A stretch of DNA of 64,000 nucleotides from Dendrolimus kikuchii. Lineage: Eukaryota; Arthropoda; Insecta; Lepidoptera; Lasiocampidae. The notes beneath the pieces are model-generated. The model made no database searches. It saw only the letters and a list, made by a program, of their open reading frames with translations, and had not been told where the DNA came from. Shown one piece after another: positions 22,101 through 34,100 of the stretch (positions are counted from its first letter, which is position 1; every line of letters starts with the position of its first letter). A program made the position numbers and the translations under genes. The stretch is from assembly GCA_019925095.2 (NCBI GenBank), contig CM034415.1:10110833-10174832 (forward strand), given 5' to 3'.

Positions 22101-25100
22101 GCTTGGTATCTGGTTGAAGGGTCGGATGCAGAAGGCAGCTCTGTCGGACACGGCCCGTATTGTGAGGAGATTCCTGTGTCTGGAGCCTTAACCACCGGTA
22201 GCCTGGACCTTAGGCCCCACTGCCGGCGAAGATAGCCACTGAACACAACTCAATATTCTTATCCGAGCAGGAACGGAGAAAGAATACAATTTCCTGCGTT
22301 GGGGCGGCCTGTCGTAAGAGGCGACTTAACAACCCACAGCCGGGTGGTAGGGCATTTGCCCGACTGGATGGCTACCACCCCTGATCTAAAGCATGTCGCC
22401 ATAACTACCTTGAGTTGTGTTTAGTGACCAGGTTCAAGTCTCCCTTAAGAGAGCAGCAGCGCATCTGTAGCACCTTTCAGCTGTACAATTTCAAAACTTA
22501 GCAATTGATATTGTATTTAAATGAATATGTATACATTCATTGCCTTGCTAGGCTCTTGCTGTTTTATTACGTTTACCAAAATATGTGAAGACTGTATCAA
22601 AATATCTTACTGCTCTGAATAAGCTTAAATAATAGGTTTGAAATAGCATGTATTTGAAGTGTCTTACATTTTTTTGTGCTGTATTGTAAGTTTTTTTGGG
22701 AAGCACTTGCTAGGTTTTGAAATTGCACAGCTGCTTTGGTGTTGCAAATCTCCATAGGCGATGATAACCGCTTTCCATCAAGTGGGCCGTCTGCCTGTCT
22801 GCTGATTTCCTGCATTAAAAAAAAATCCGTTTCATTACCATCTGGCTGTGGGTTGTTTTGTCGCCTCTTACAACATGCCGCAGGAAATTGTATTCTTTCT
22901 CCGTTGCCGCACTGCAGTGCGATCAGCTTCTTTCAGCTGGCTTCATTCTAGATGGTGCGGCGGCGCTGGATTTAGCTTTAGGCGAACTGTGCCAAAGTGA
23001 GAAAATAGGAGATTGGGACAATTTTGACCGGGAATTTGAGAATGGGCACGCACTTACCTGATTAATGGGAATGAAATGCAGCTGCTCCTCTGCTCCTCAG
23101 TCCACTTCCTTTTATTTGTTATAATATTTATTACAGAACAGAACAGAACATACAGGTCGGCAGGCACAACTTCGAGGGGGAAGCCAATAGGAGGATTCAG
23201 TTGAGCTGGGCAGCATTCGGTAAACTTCGTCAAGTCTTCTCGTCGACCATTCCGCAATGCTTGAAGACAAAAGTCTTCGAGCAGTGCGTCTTGTCCTAAC
23301 CTACGGGGCCGAGACATGCACACTTACGGCAGGATTGGTCCACAAGTTCCAAGTCGCTCAACGGGCTATGGAGCGAGCTATGTTGGGTGTTTCTCTTATG
23401 GATAAAATTAGAAATGAGGATATACGTAAGAGAATCAAGGTAACCGACATAGCTCGCAAAATTAGCAAGTTGAAGTGGCAGTGGGCCGGTCACATCTGCC
23501 GCGGGACCGATGGCCGATGGAGCAGACGAGTCCTGGAGTGGAGACCGCGTTTTGGTAAACGTAGTGTCGGACGCCCTCCAGCCCGATGGACCGACGACCC
23601 ATGCAAGGTCGCCGATAGGCGCTGGCTGAGGAAATCTGAAGACAGGGATGAGTGGCGCCGTCTTGGGGAGGACTACGTCCAGCAGTGGACTGCAAATGGC
23701 TGACGACGACGACGAATATTGATTATATTTATTTTATGTTAATTTATTTTATATTTATGGCGCGGAGCGGGTTACTTATGAGCGTGATATATTCTATGTT
23801 AAATTATGATATTTTATTTACAAGGCGGAGCGTTTAATTTATTTTATTTTATAATATGACAATGAATGAATTGACGTGATGTGCGAAAGGGGAACGCGCC
23901 GTCAGATTTGAAAAAATAATTTATATATGTTAGAAGAAAAGATCGTATAGGTCGGAAGGAGGTTTATATGGCGTTACCACTAGACCTCGGGCCGTCTACC
24001 TATTTTTTTATTTTTTTTTTTATTGCTGGAGTTCAGCAGACAGGCAGACGGCCCACTTAGTGGAAAGCGGTTACCATCGCCTATGGACATTTGCAACACC
24101 AAAGGTGCTACAAATGCGCTGCTGCTCTCTTAAAGGAGACTGGAACCTGGTCACTAATGCCGGAACACAATACAAGATTGTTATGGCGGCATACTCTAGA
24201 CCAGGGGTGGTCGCCATCCAGTCGAGCAAATACTCTACCACCTGGCTGTGGGTTGTTTAGTCGCCTCTTACGACAGGCCGCCGGGCCGCAGGAAATTGTA
24301 TTCTTTCTCCGTTCCTGCACGGATAACCGTTCCTGCACGGATTTTGTCCGTCTGAGGTAAAATACAACATGACTAGGTTTTAGTATAGGCCGATTTAGGT
24401 TAAGTCTATTCTATTTATGTTGACATCATTTTATAGGGTCGAAATGTGGACACCAAGGCTACAACGGTACTTGCGTCAGCGCGTTTCGATGTCTATCAGT
24501 CTTGACAGGCATAAAACTAGGATATTATTCTCCAGTAAGTAATTTTATTGTAACTTTAAAATAGTAGATTGTTACACGAGACGTCAAAGTGACCTATTTA
24601 GGCATGTGCCTAAATAGACCTTTCACCCGAGGTTAAATTTTTTTATTTCGAATATGAGCAAAGTAAATAAAAACTGATTACTTAAACAAACTTCTTTAAT
24701 ACATCAGGCGTTGAATCCATATCTAAATCTGATGAACTCATTTAATATGTCACATATGAAACGTCAACTAAATTTCTTTCTCTGTGGCATTATGGCCAGT
24801 ATTTTTTGTCATGGCTTAAAGGCCTAGTTGCCAAGCCATAAATATATATTTTTTTGTCACTGGTGATAGTATATATGTAGCTCAAATTTATGTAAATTAA
24901 ATAATAATTTAGTGAAAAGTAATTTAAAATTATAAAATAATTACTTACTATTATTATATATACTTATGTAAAGTAAAACTTACTTATGTAAAGTCGTGGT
25001 AGATGGCTAGCGCACATGTCCCTGGCTCAAAGGGCGCGGGTTCGATCCTGGTTGGAACGCATGCACCACTTAGTTAGTTTTCTGATCTAATGTGCATATT

Positions 25101-28100
25101 GTTACAATTACCACGTGCTAACAACGGTGAAGGAAGACATCGTGATGCTACCTGCACATCGAGATAACCGATATGTCAAACCTGCCAAGCCGCCTTGGAC
25201 AAGCGTGGCGGGTATACTGTCCGTTCCACCCATAATGGGGGAGGCCCGAGTCCAGCAGTGGGACATTTATGGGCTGATATTATTTTATTATATCCCTATC
25301 CCTATTAATATTATAAATGCGAAAGTAACTGTCTGTCTGTCTGTCTGCCTGTCGGAAAAACTACTGGACCGATTTGGCTGAAACTCAGTATATATATATT
25401 TTCGATGCCGAGAATGAACATAGGATATTTTTTTATCCCGAAAAATGGGATAGTTTCCGGAATTATATTTGTCTTTTTGTTTGTTATCCTTTTATGGAAA
25501 GACTATGGGACCGATTTGGCTGAAACTCGGTACATATATAATTTGAATACCGAGAGTGGCCAAGGGATACTTTTTATCCCAGATAATGGGAATAGGGTAA
25601 TGGGAAACTAGGACTGCTTTTGTGATTTTGTCCATTTCGTCCACTGGGTCTACTGGGTCCACTTGGACCACTGTGTCCACTTGGTCCCCTTGGTCAACTG
25701 GGTCCACTGGGTCCACTTGGTCCACTGGGTCCACTTGGTCCACTGAGTTTACTGGGTCCACTGGGTCCATTTGGAACACTTGGCCTACTGGGTCAACTGG
25801 GTCCACTGGGCCCACTGGGTCCACTTAGACTACTGGGTCCACTGGACTCACTGGGTCCACTTGGTCCACTAGGTCCGTTGGGTCCACTGGGTCCACTTTG
25901 TCCATTTGGTCCACTGGGTCCACTTGGTACACTGAGTTTACTGGGTCCATTTGGAACACTTAGTCTACTGGGTCAACTGGGTCCACTGGGCCCATTGGGT
26001 CCACTTAGACTACTGGGTCCACGGGGCCCACTGGGTCCACTTGAACCACTGGGTCCACTGGGTCTACTTCATCCACTGGACTCACTGTATCCACTGGACC
26101 CACTGGGTCCACTTGGTCCGTTGGGTCCACTGGGTCCACTTTGTCCACTGGATCCAGTTGGTCCACTGGGTCCACTGGGTCCACTTGGTCCATGTTATCT
26201 ATTTTGTCATCTTTGTCAAGTTTTGTCATTTATGTAGTTTATATATAGACGGGGGTGGTATAGTTTGCGATATAAAATGAAGTGAATCTTTCGGGGGCAA
26301 ATACATAAAAATTTAATACAATGTAACCTGTACTACTTTCTCTTTAAACAAGAGACACGCACTAGAGGTTGACCCGCGGCGCAGCCGCGGGGTAATCTCT
26401 AGTACATACATACATACATAACTTCACGCCAGTTCCCTTGCGGGGTAGGCACGAACAACAGAGTGCCATTTTGGCTTATTCTTACACACCTCACTTGCCT
26501 CTTTGACATTCATAACTCTTGTCATGCAAGCTCGTCTGTTCTTAAGGCTCCTGACATCACCTTCTGCTAGTACACGATCAATTTGATCATGGAAGGTGTG
26601 TCGTGGCCTTCCACGACTTCTGCATCCATCCACTTTTGTATTGTATATCTGTTTAGTCATTCTTTCATCATGCATTCTTTCCACATGCCCGAACCACCGG
26701 AGCATTCCTTTCCTTAACTTCACCCCCACACTCTCTTTCAGACCAACTCTCTTTCTTACTTCGGTATTACGAACGCGGTCCGCGAGCGTCACTCCGCAGA
26801 TTTTGCGCAGTGCTCGCATCTCGACCGCGTTTACTCTACTTTCATGCTCTTTCTTCCATACCCAACTCTCGCTTCCATACGTGAGCGTAGGTACCAGCAC
26901 CGCGTTGTGTATGGCGAGCTGGGCCTTCTGGCTGAGGTTTTTAGCGCCTAGAAGTTTACCAAACGCTCCATTCACACTATTCCCCAAATTCACTCTTCTT
27001 TCTATATCAGCGGTGTACCTTCCATCCCTGCTAAAAGCACATCCAAGATATACAAACTCATTCACTTGCTCTAGCATAACATCATCGACCATTATCCTTG
27101 CATTCGTTCTGGTTTCTTCTCTTTCAAACACCATAACCTTTGTTTTCTTCGCATTCAAATGTAAGCCTCTCGCCTGACAGTCACCTTTCATCATTGTGAC
27201 TAGTGTTTGCAGTTCTGATGGCGATTCGGCTAAAAGCACGGTATCATCCGCATAAAGCAAGGTGCTTACAACTAGATCACTCATCCGCACCCCGACATCC
27301 ATCAATCTTATTCTCTGGAGACAATCGTCCAGATATAGGATGAACAGCAAAGCCGACAGCACGCAGCCCTGGCGGACGCCAATATTGACGTCAAACCAGG
27401 GCGACAGGCTGCCTTCCACTCGCACGCATGCCATACAGTCCTTGTAAGTGGACTGCACAGCACGCATCAATTGGCCATTAATCCCATATCCGGGCAATAT
27501 GTCCCAGAGCTCCTTCCGCACAACCCTGTCAAATGCTTTCTCTAGATCCAAAAAACCGCAGAAAACCTTCCGGCCTACAGCCAGCTGTTTCTCTACGATA
27601 TTGCGGAGAGAGAAAACTTGATCCATACATCCCCTTCCATTTCTGAAGCCACCTCGTGCATCCCACAGTAATCCATCGGATACAACTTTCATTCTCTTTT
27701 CAATAATCTTCGCATACACTTTAGATGCTGTGCTGATCAAACTGATGGCCCTGTAGCTGGCGCACTCCATACGTGACCCCTTGCCTTTATACAAAGGCAC
27801 GATGACAGCGCGCCTCCAGTCCTTGGGAACCTTTCCCGTCCTCCAGCACAAGTTGCATAAGGACAGGAAAGCATCCCGGACGCAGGTTCCACCATATTTG
27901 ATCATCTCAGCAGACACACTATCGATTCCTACTGCCTTTCCATTTTTCATACTTCTTATCGACCATTCGATCTCTTCCAAAGTGATCTCGGATGGTGACT
28001 CCTCGGAGTCGGTCACAGACTCAGTCGTGGTGCCAGCATCCGGGATATTATCATACATTTCTCTAAAATATTCACTCCATCGCGCTAATACCTCTTGTGG

Positions 28101-31100
28101 GTTAGCAAGAACGTCCCCTGCTTTAGATTTTATCCTTTCCATTCTGGAAGCTGACGAACAACCCCGAGACTTCTTAACCTCTCTCCAAAAGAGTTTGGTA
28201 TTCGCCTCGAAGTTCTCCGTCAGCTTCTCTTCTTCTTTCAATTTTATTTTTTCACGCTTCTCTTTCACTAAAGCTTTAGTTTCATTCTTGCAGAGGCGAT
28301 AAATTTCTTTCTTCATCTCTTTCGTACTGTCATTCTGTTGCAAGGAAGCAACACAATCCAGCCAGGCTTTTCTCTTTCTCTCTACGCTGGATTTAACATC
28401 CGCGTCCCACCATTCATCACCTTTCGTTGTTATGTGCCTCTTCGCGCATCCACATGCTTCTTTTGCGCTTTCCACTATACTTTCTTTTATACTATCCCAG
28501 TCATTATCCACATCTAAGTCGGAGAAGTCCGCTTTTGCAAGCCTTTCTTCGACTAGGCGCGCATACATACTCCTTACACTAACATCTTCCAATTTTTCAC
28601 ACTTTATTCTTTCAAGCTCCCCGAAATTTATTATCTGTGCAGGAACGGAGAAAGAATACAATTTCCTGCGGCCCGGCGGCCTGTCGTAAGAGGCGACTAA
28701 ACAACCCACAGCCAGGGGGTAGAGTATTTGCTCGACTGGATGGCGACCACCCCTGGTCTAGAGTATGCCGCCATAACAACCTTGTGTTGTGTTCCGGCAT
28801 TAGTGACTAGGTTCCAGTTTCCTTTAAGAGAGCAGCAGCGTATTTGTAGCACCTTTGTTGTTGCAAATGTCCATAGGCGATGGTAACCGCTTTCCATCTA
28901 GTGGGCCGTCTGCCTGTCTGCTGAACTCCTGCAATAAAAAAAAAAAAAAAAATTGGTACGCACTCGCCAGTGTCTCCACTTCTTGAAAAGGCCCACAAAC
29001 CGGCTTATCACCAGGTAGTGGTCCGTTTCAAGAGTGGGGCCTCTGTAGGCTCTTGTATCCATTATTGTGTTTCGGAGGCGACTATCAATTAAAATCAGAT
29101 CAATCATACTTTTCTGATCATTCATTCTCCATGTATACGTGTGAATATCCTTATGATGGAATAGGGTGTTCGACACAAGCAAGTTTCTTTCCATGCATAC
29201 GTCTATGATTGGCATACCAGCATCGTTCACTCTCTTGTCACCATAGGGTCCAAGGACAGCCTCAAGGCCGTCTCGTTTGGTCCCCACCCAGCCATTAAGA
29301 TCACCACACATAATTAGTCTTTCGTTCCCTTCAGCCAGATCCAGAATTTCTCTCACAGACTCCCAAAACTTCTCGAGTTCTTGGGGATCCGCTGAGCTTA
29401 CGGGAGCATAAGCTGCGACCAGAAAAACTCGCGTGATCCCCAGTTTTAGGCGAACCCAGAGAAGTCTCGGGTTCACCAGACAATAAGCTTTTACTCCAGA
29501 CACAAAGCGGGATGAGAGTAAGATGCCTACCCCCCCACTCCCACGCTCGTCCAGGTCCACGCCGGACCACAGAGCAAGCATGCCACCGGGGAGGTCATCG
29601 ACTTCGCACCCCTTCCGCTTTGTCTCTGTCAGACATAAGGCATCCAGGCTTCTCTCATTCATTATATCAATCATTTCGTCCATCTTATCTTTCATTCCAC
29701 CTCTCACATTCCACGTGCCTATACGGCACTCTGCTCCTCTCGACCCGCCAGGTTTTGCGCTGCGTGAAGGGTGGCGGCCCCCTTCGCCGCATGCGCGAGA
29801 ATCCACACCGACGGGGGCGCATCGGTGAGCGTCGCCTGCGGGGGACGCCCTATCGTGCACTGCACTCGGGTGAATTCTGGTCAGAATTGTGGCCCTCTGG
29901 GCCAGCGGGGATCGCGACGAGCACGCATCTGACATGACCCCCTAATCTCTAGTATATTATATTAAATGATTATTTACCAAAAAAAACTTTTCTGTTTCTA
30001 GTTATGCACCTTTAAGGACGACGTGCCTATCGTGTGTTGCACAGACTGTGAATTGATGGATGATATTCGGTAAGATTGCTTGTTTTTAGGACTCCCTGTT
30101 TACAGTCTCTTAGGGGAGACTGGAACCTGGTCACTAATGCCGGAACACAACTCAAGGTTGTTATGGCGACATACTTTGGACTAGGGGTGGTAGCCATCCA
30201 GTCGGGCAAATGCCCTACCACCTGGCTGTGGGTTGTTCTGTCGCCTCTTACGACAGGCCGCCCCAACGCAGGAAATTGTATTCTTTCTCCGTTCCTGCAC
30301 GGATAAAAGAAGTAACAAAAAAAGGTCTGGATATAATACACTATGGCTGCGGATGAGATAATACACTATGGCTACGTTCACGAAGGGACTCACAACGACC
30401 ACGTTCACGACCGCGATGTTTCCCGTTCCACTTGCTTGCGACAGAAAGAGGCCGCAGAATGCGATAGGGAGAGAAGTCCTGCAGCGCGTGCCAATGCGTC
30501 TTCTCGAGGTCGCCGGCCTTCAGCTGGCACCTGGGGAGGCAAGTACGCGCATTACTTCCCTCCCTGAGTTAGGTTCCGTTTACCGCGGGGGGCCTTTAGC
30601 TTGCTAGGAGAGCAAAGAACCTTCTACCCCCCCCCCCCCGCACAACGAAGTGGGGTGTGTTCTCCCAGGGCACACTCCAGGCACTTTATTGCGCTGGATC
30701 GGCTGGGCGTAACTATGTTCTAAATCTCAGCCTTTCTAACACAAACAAAAGCGCAGGGTCGACAGGGAGGAGGGGTTTTTAGTGGGTATTGGGGTTGCTC
30801 GCTCGTGCAGCAACAGTCGGAGTCTTCCACACTATTCTGTGACGTCGATCGCGGACGGAGCACTGCCAAGAGCATACTATTGCTGCAGAGTTATCGCCCC
30901 CGACCGACGCGTGTCGTTCCCCTAGCAACGACCCAGTTTGTGCGTAAATCGGTTAAGCATTTTCCCTCGCCTCAAAAAAAAATAATCATAAACTCTAGTG
31001 GAACGGATTATGGGGCGCTGATGTCATAAACGACGAAATACACAAATGTTATTGGTTGATTTGAAAATCGCGCCTTTTTCTATAACAAGAGATAGAGAGA

Positions 31101-34100
31101 ATTAATACTCTGTGGTCAACGTCCACTTCGACCCACCTCGGGAGTTTTTGGCGGGAACTGAAAGGAGATCTTGTGCTGTGCAGTTTTATTTTCTAAAAAT
31201 GTGTAAAATTACTCTAAAATGAACAATATTTGTAGGATATTGATAGTTTTTGAGTAGTAATTATGTGTTTTGTGAGAAATGTGAACTGTATAGTCAAATG
31301 TGGTCTTTTTAGTTGTCACAAGAACTCCGTTGAATGGCACTAGCTGATTACGTGCAGTTCAGCTGTGCTACACATAGATTTAAGGAAATGAAGAAACTAT
31401 ATTGTAAACTAAGATCTGGCTTAAAGGCCTAGCTGCCAAGCCATAAACTTAAATAAAATAAAATCGACCCACCTCTTGACATGTATTTTTGTGAGCGTTG
31501 TGTGATCGAAAATGATGACGTCATTAGTGACGGTTTCGTCACGACCATAACGAACGCGGTCGCCTTGTATGTATTAATACGAGCCTGCGCGCATACAAGG
31601 TATATATGTATATTCAGTGTAAACTCCATGTAACGTCATTCGATTTAACGACAAACTTCCTAAAGCGTAGAAAACACTTGGCTTTGGTTAGTTTAGCTTG
31701 TCTTCCATACAATGATACACTCTATATAGCATTACACCCACTCTCAATAACGAAAACAATTAAGTAGTAAAAGTATTTTTTAAGTTGCCAAAATTAGTAA
31801 AAACTGCGTGGCTTTGTACGTTCTTATATCGCTTTGTTATCCTAGCCCGTAATAAACTCGACTGTCGGCATCATGCATACCGAAATTTCTAAGTACTTCC
31901 TTTATCACCAAGGTGCCTCAATATCGCAAGATTTGAATAAAATAAGTTAAAAAAAATACAACAAAATTACTGGTGCAGCAAAAGACGTCAGACAAAAATA
32001 ACAGACCTCTCCATTTAACGGCAACTCTCTATAACGCCATAAAATGCACAGCCCCTTCAGTGACGTTATATAGAGTTTACACTGTATATATATATGGATG
32101 TAAATAAACGAAGTCTAATATATGAACATGTCCTTAATTACAGGTCGGCCACATTCATACCTGAATTGGGAATCTTTTATCGGAATCGTGGAAGACTATC
32201 TGATAGAAGTAAGGAAATGTTAAATACATTCGTTTCAAGCTCTCATGGTAATAACTGGAATGTAGGCACTTTTTAACCGACTTCAAAAAAGTAGGAGGTT
32301 CTGATTTAGTCATGTAAATATGCAGTTAGAGTAAGTTTGAACGCTTCTCTTAGGTGCTTAAAGAAGTTCAAACTTATTTTAGTTTAACTTAATATTGGCT
32401 CAATGACTCATTGACTCTTCGGGTGATCAGAGGGCTGGTGCTTACCTCGGACAACGGATCAGTATGGCGATCCAGCGAGGAAACGTAGCCAGCCTTCTGG
32501 GCACCTTACCCAAAGAAGACGGTGATCTGGGCTCAGTATTCTACTTATAGTCTTGAGGGACTTTGAGTAAAATACAATACAAATAAGTTAAGTTTTTTTG
32601 CATTGTATTCGATTATATGTTGTAACGTGTATTAAATATATATATTTTGTCCTTATATATGTTTTGTGTAAAATTTATTGTGGATGTATTATGTGTTTTT
32701 TATGTATAGCGTCGTCCTTTTTAAGTCAATCAATCCTTTTCCTTCTTTCTCTTTCTTTCATAAAAAAAGTTTTAAAAAAATCCAGTTTTTTTTCGAGCAC
32801 GTCTGGCAACCCTAGCTTTATGACATGTTTTATGTGAATTGCAGAATGTCTGCAGTACTTAGAAGATTTGCCATACAGCTGCAAGAACTCGGAGCCAGCC
32901 TTGGACTATGATGTAGACCGTCCCATTAATTTGCCGGACGTTGCTGAGAACAATTGTAAAAAGCTATTTGGTTTCGGGAGTTGGTCTGGTGTGGACGGCG
33001 TTGACGCTGGAAGGGGGGAGTTCCCCCACATGGTGAGTGTGGTCATATGTAATACTAGAGTTTGCCGCGTATCAAACCCTGGGCAGTAGTAACTCTATTT
33101 TACTTACATAAGACTTATAATAATAACAAAGAAACAACGAGTAAGTCCATATTAGTCTAGACAACTACATAGCCAAACATAGAGGTGAGCCGAAGCCAAG
33201 TTGATTGAAAGTAATACAATGAATGATACTTTGTTTATGACGACGTAGGTGTTTGTTAGTGAATTGAAAAAAAAACGATTGCAGCGCCATCTATTTTTCT
33301 AATCCGTTTATTCCATGGCAATGACGTTATTTATCGGGATAAAAAGTATCCTAAGTGTTAACTCGGGATATAAGTCGGCTCTATACCGAGTTTTATACGT
33401 ATACGTTCAGTAGTTTTCAAAAAAGTTGCGACCGCAGCGCCATCTTTTTCGCTACTTTCGTCTATTCCACGGAAACGACGTCATTTATCGGGATAAAAAG
33501 TATCCTAAGTTACGCCCCGGGATATGAGCTAGCTCTGTGTTGAGTTTCATTTAATTCCGTTCAGTAGTTTTCACGTGATGCTCTAACAGACGGACAGATA
33601 AAAGTTCTAAAAATTGCATTTTTGGAATCTGCTGATCCGAATTAGCCCCCCTGTTTTTTTCTACATTTTTAAACGCAATATATAAAATCGAACCATTTAC
33701 AGATTTATTATAGTATAGAATATTTTAATAAGCGATAGACAACAACAAAAACCAAGAGTTTTTATTAAAGCTAAGTCTCTTTTGTTGCCTGAAGCAGGCA
33801 CACCGTCAGATAGACGGCCATTTTACGGAAACTGGTTACAATCACAGCCGCCTTTGGATCAGATTAAAAACATCTTCACTTATCTGAGATGAGAATGTTG
33901 AGATGGGTGTGTGGCAGTGGTGTGGACTTCAAACAACTCGATTCCCTAATGCCTAACTTTAAGAAACTAGCGACTAGTCGAAAGAGCCATGAATTTATTA
34001 CTGTATCTCTTTCGATCGGCGGCTTTCCACACGAACATTCTGAACTTTGAAACCTAATCTTTCGATGTTACAAGGCCCTCCTGGGATACGGAGAGGACCT

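Noticed and set aside
25004..25048. tRNA gene
   Set aside because: A and B boxes are present but no cloverleaf with acceptor stem follows; the body is that of a SINE that recurs elsewhere.
25492..26280. Several open frames of 70-120 codons rich in Gly-Pro-Leu, Trp-Val-His or Asp-Pro-Val
   Set aside because: They are all products of the 9-bp minisatellite read in different frames; no start context, splice sites or conserved domain.
26596..27177. 193-codon plus-strand frame opposite the RTE-A ORF (and its equals at the other RTE-A copies)
   Set aside because: Antisense shadow of the RTE C-terminal coding region, present wherever that region is present.
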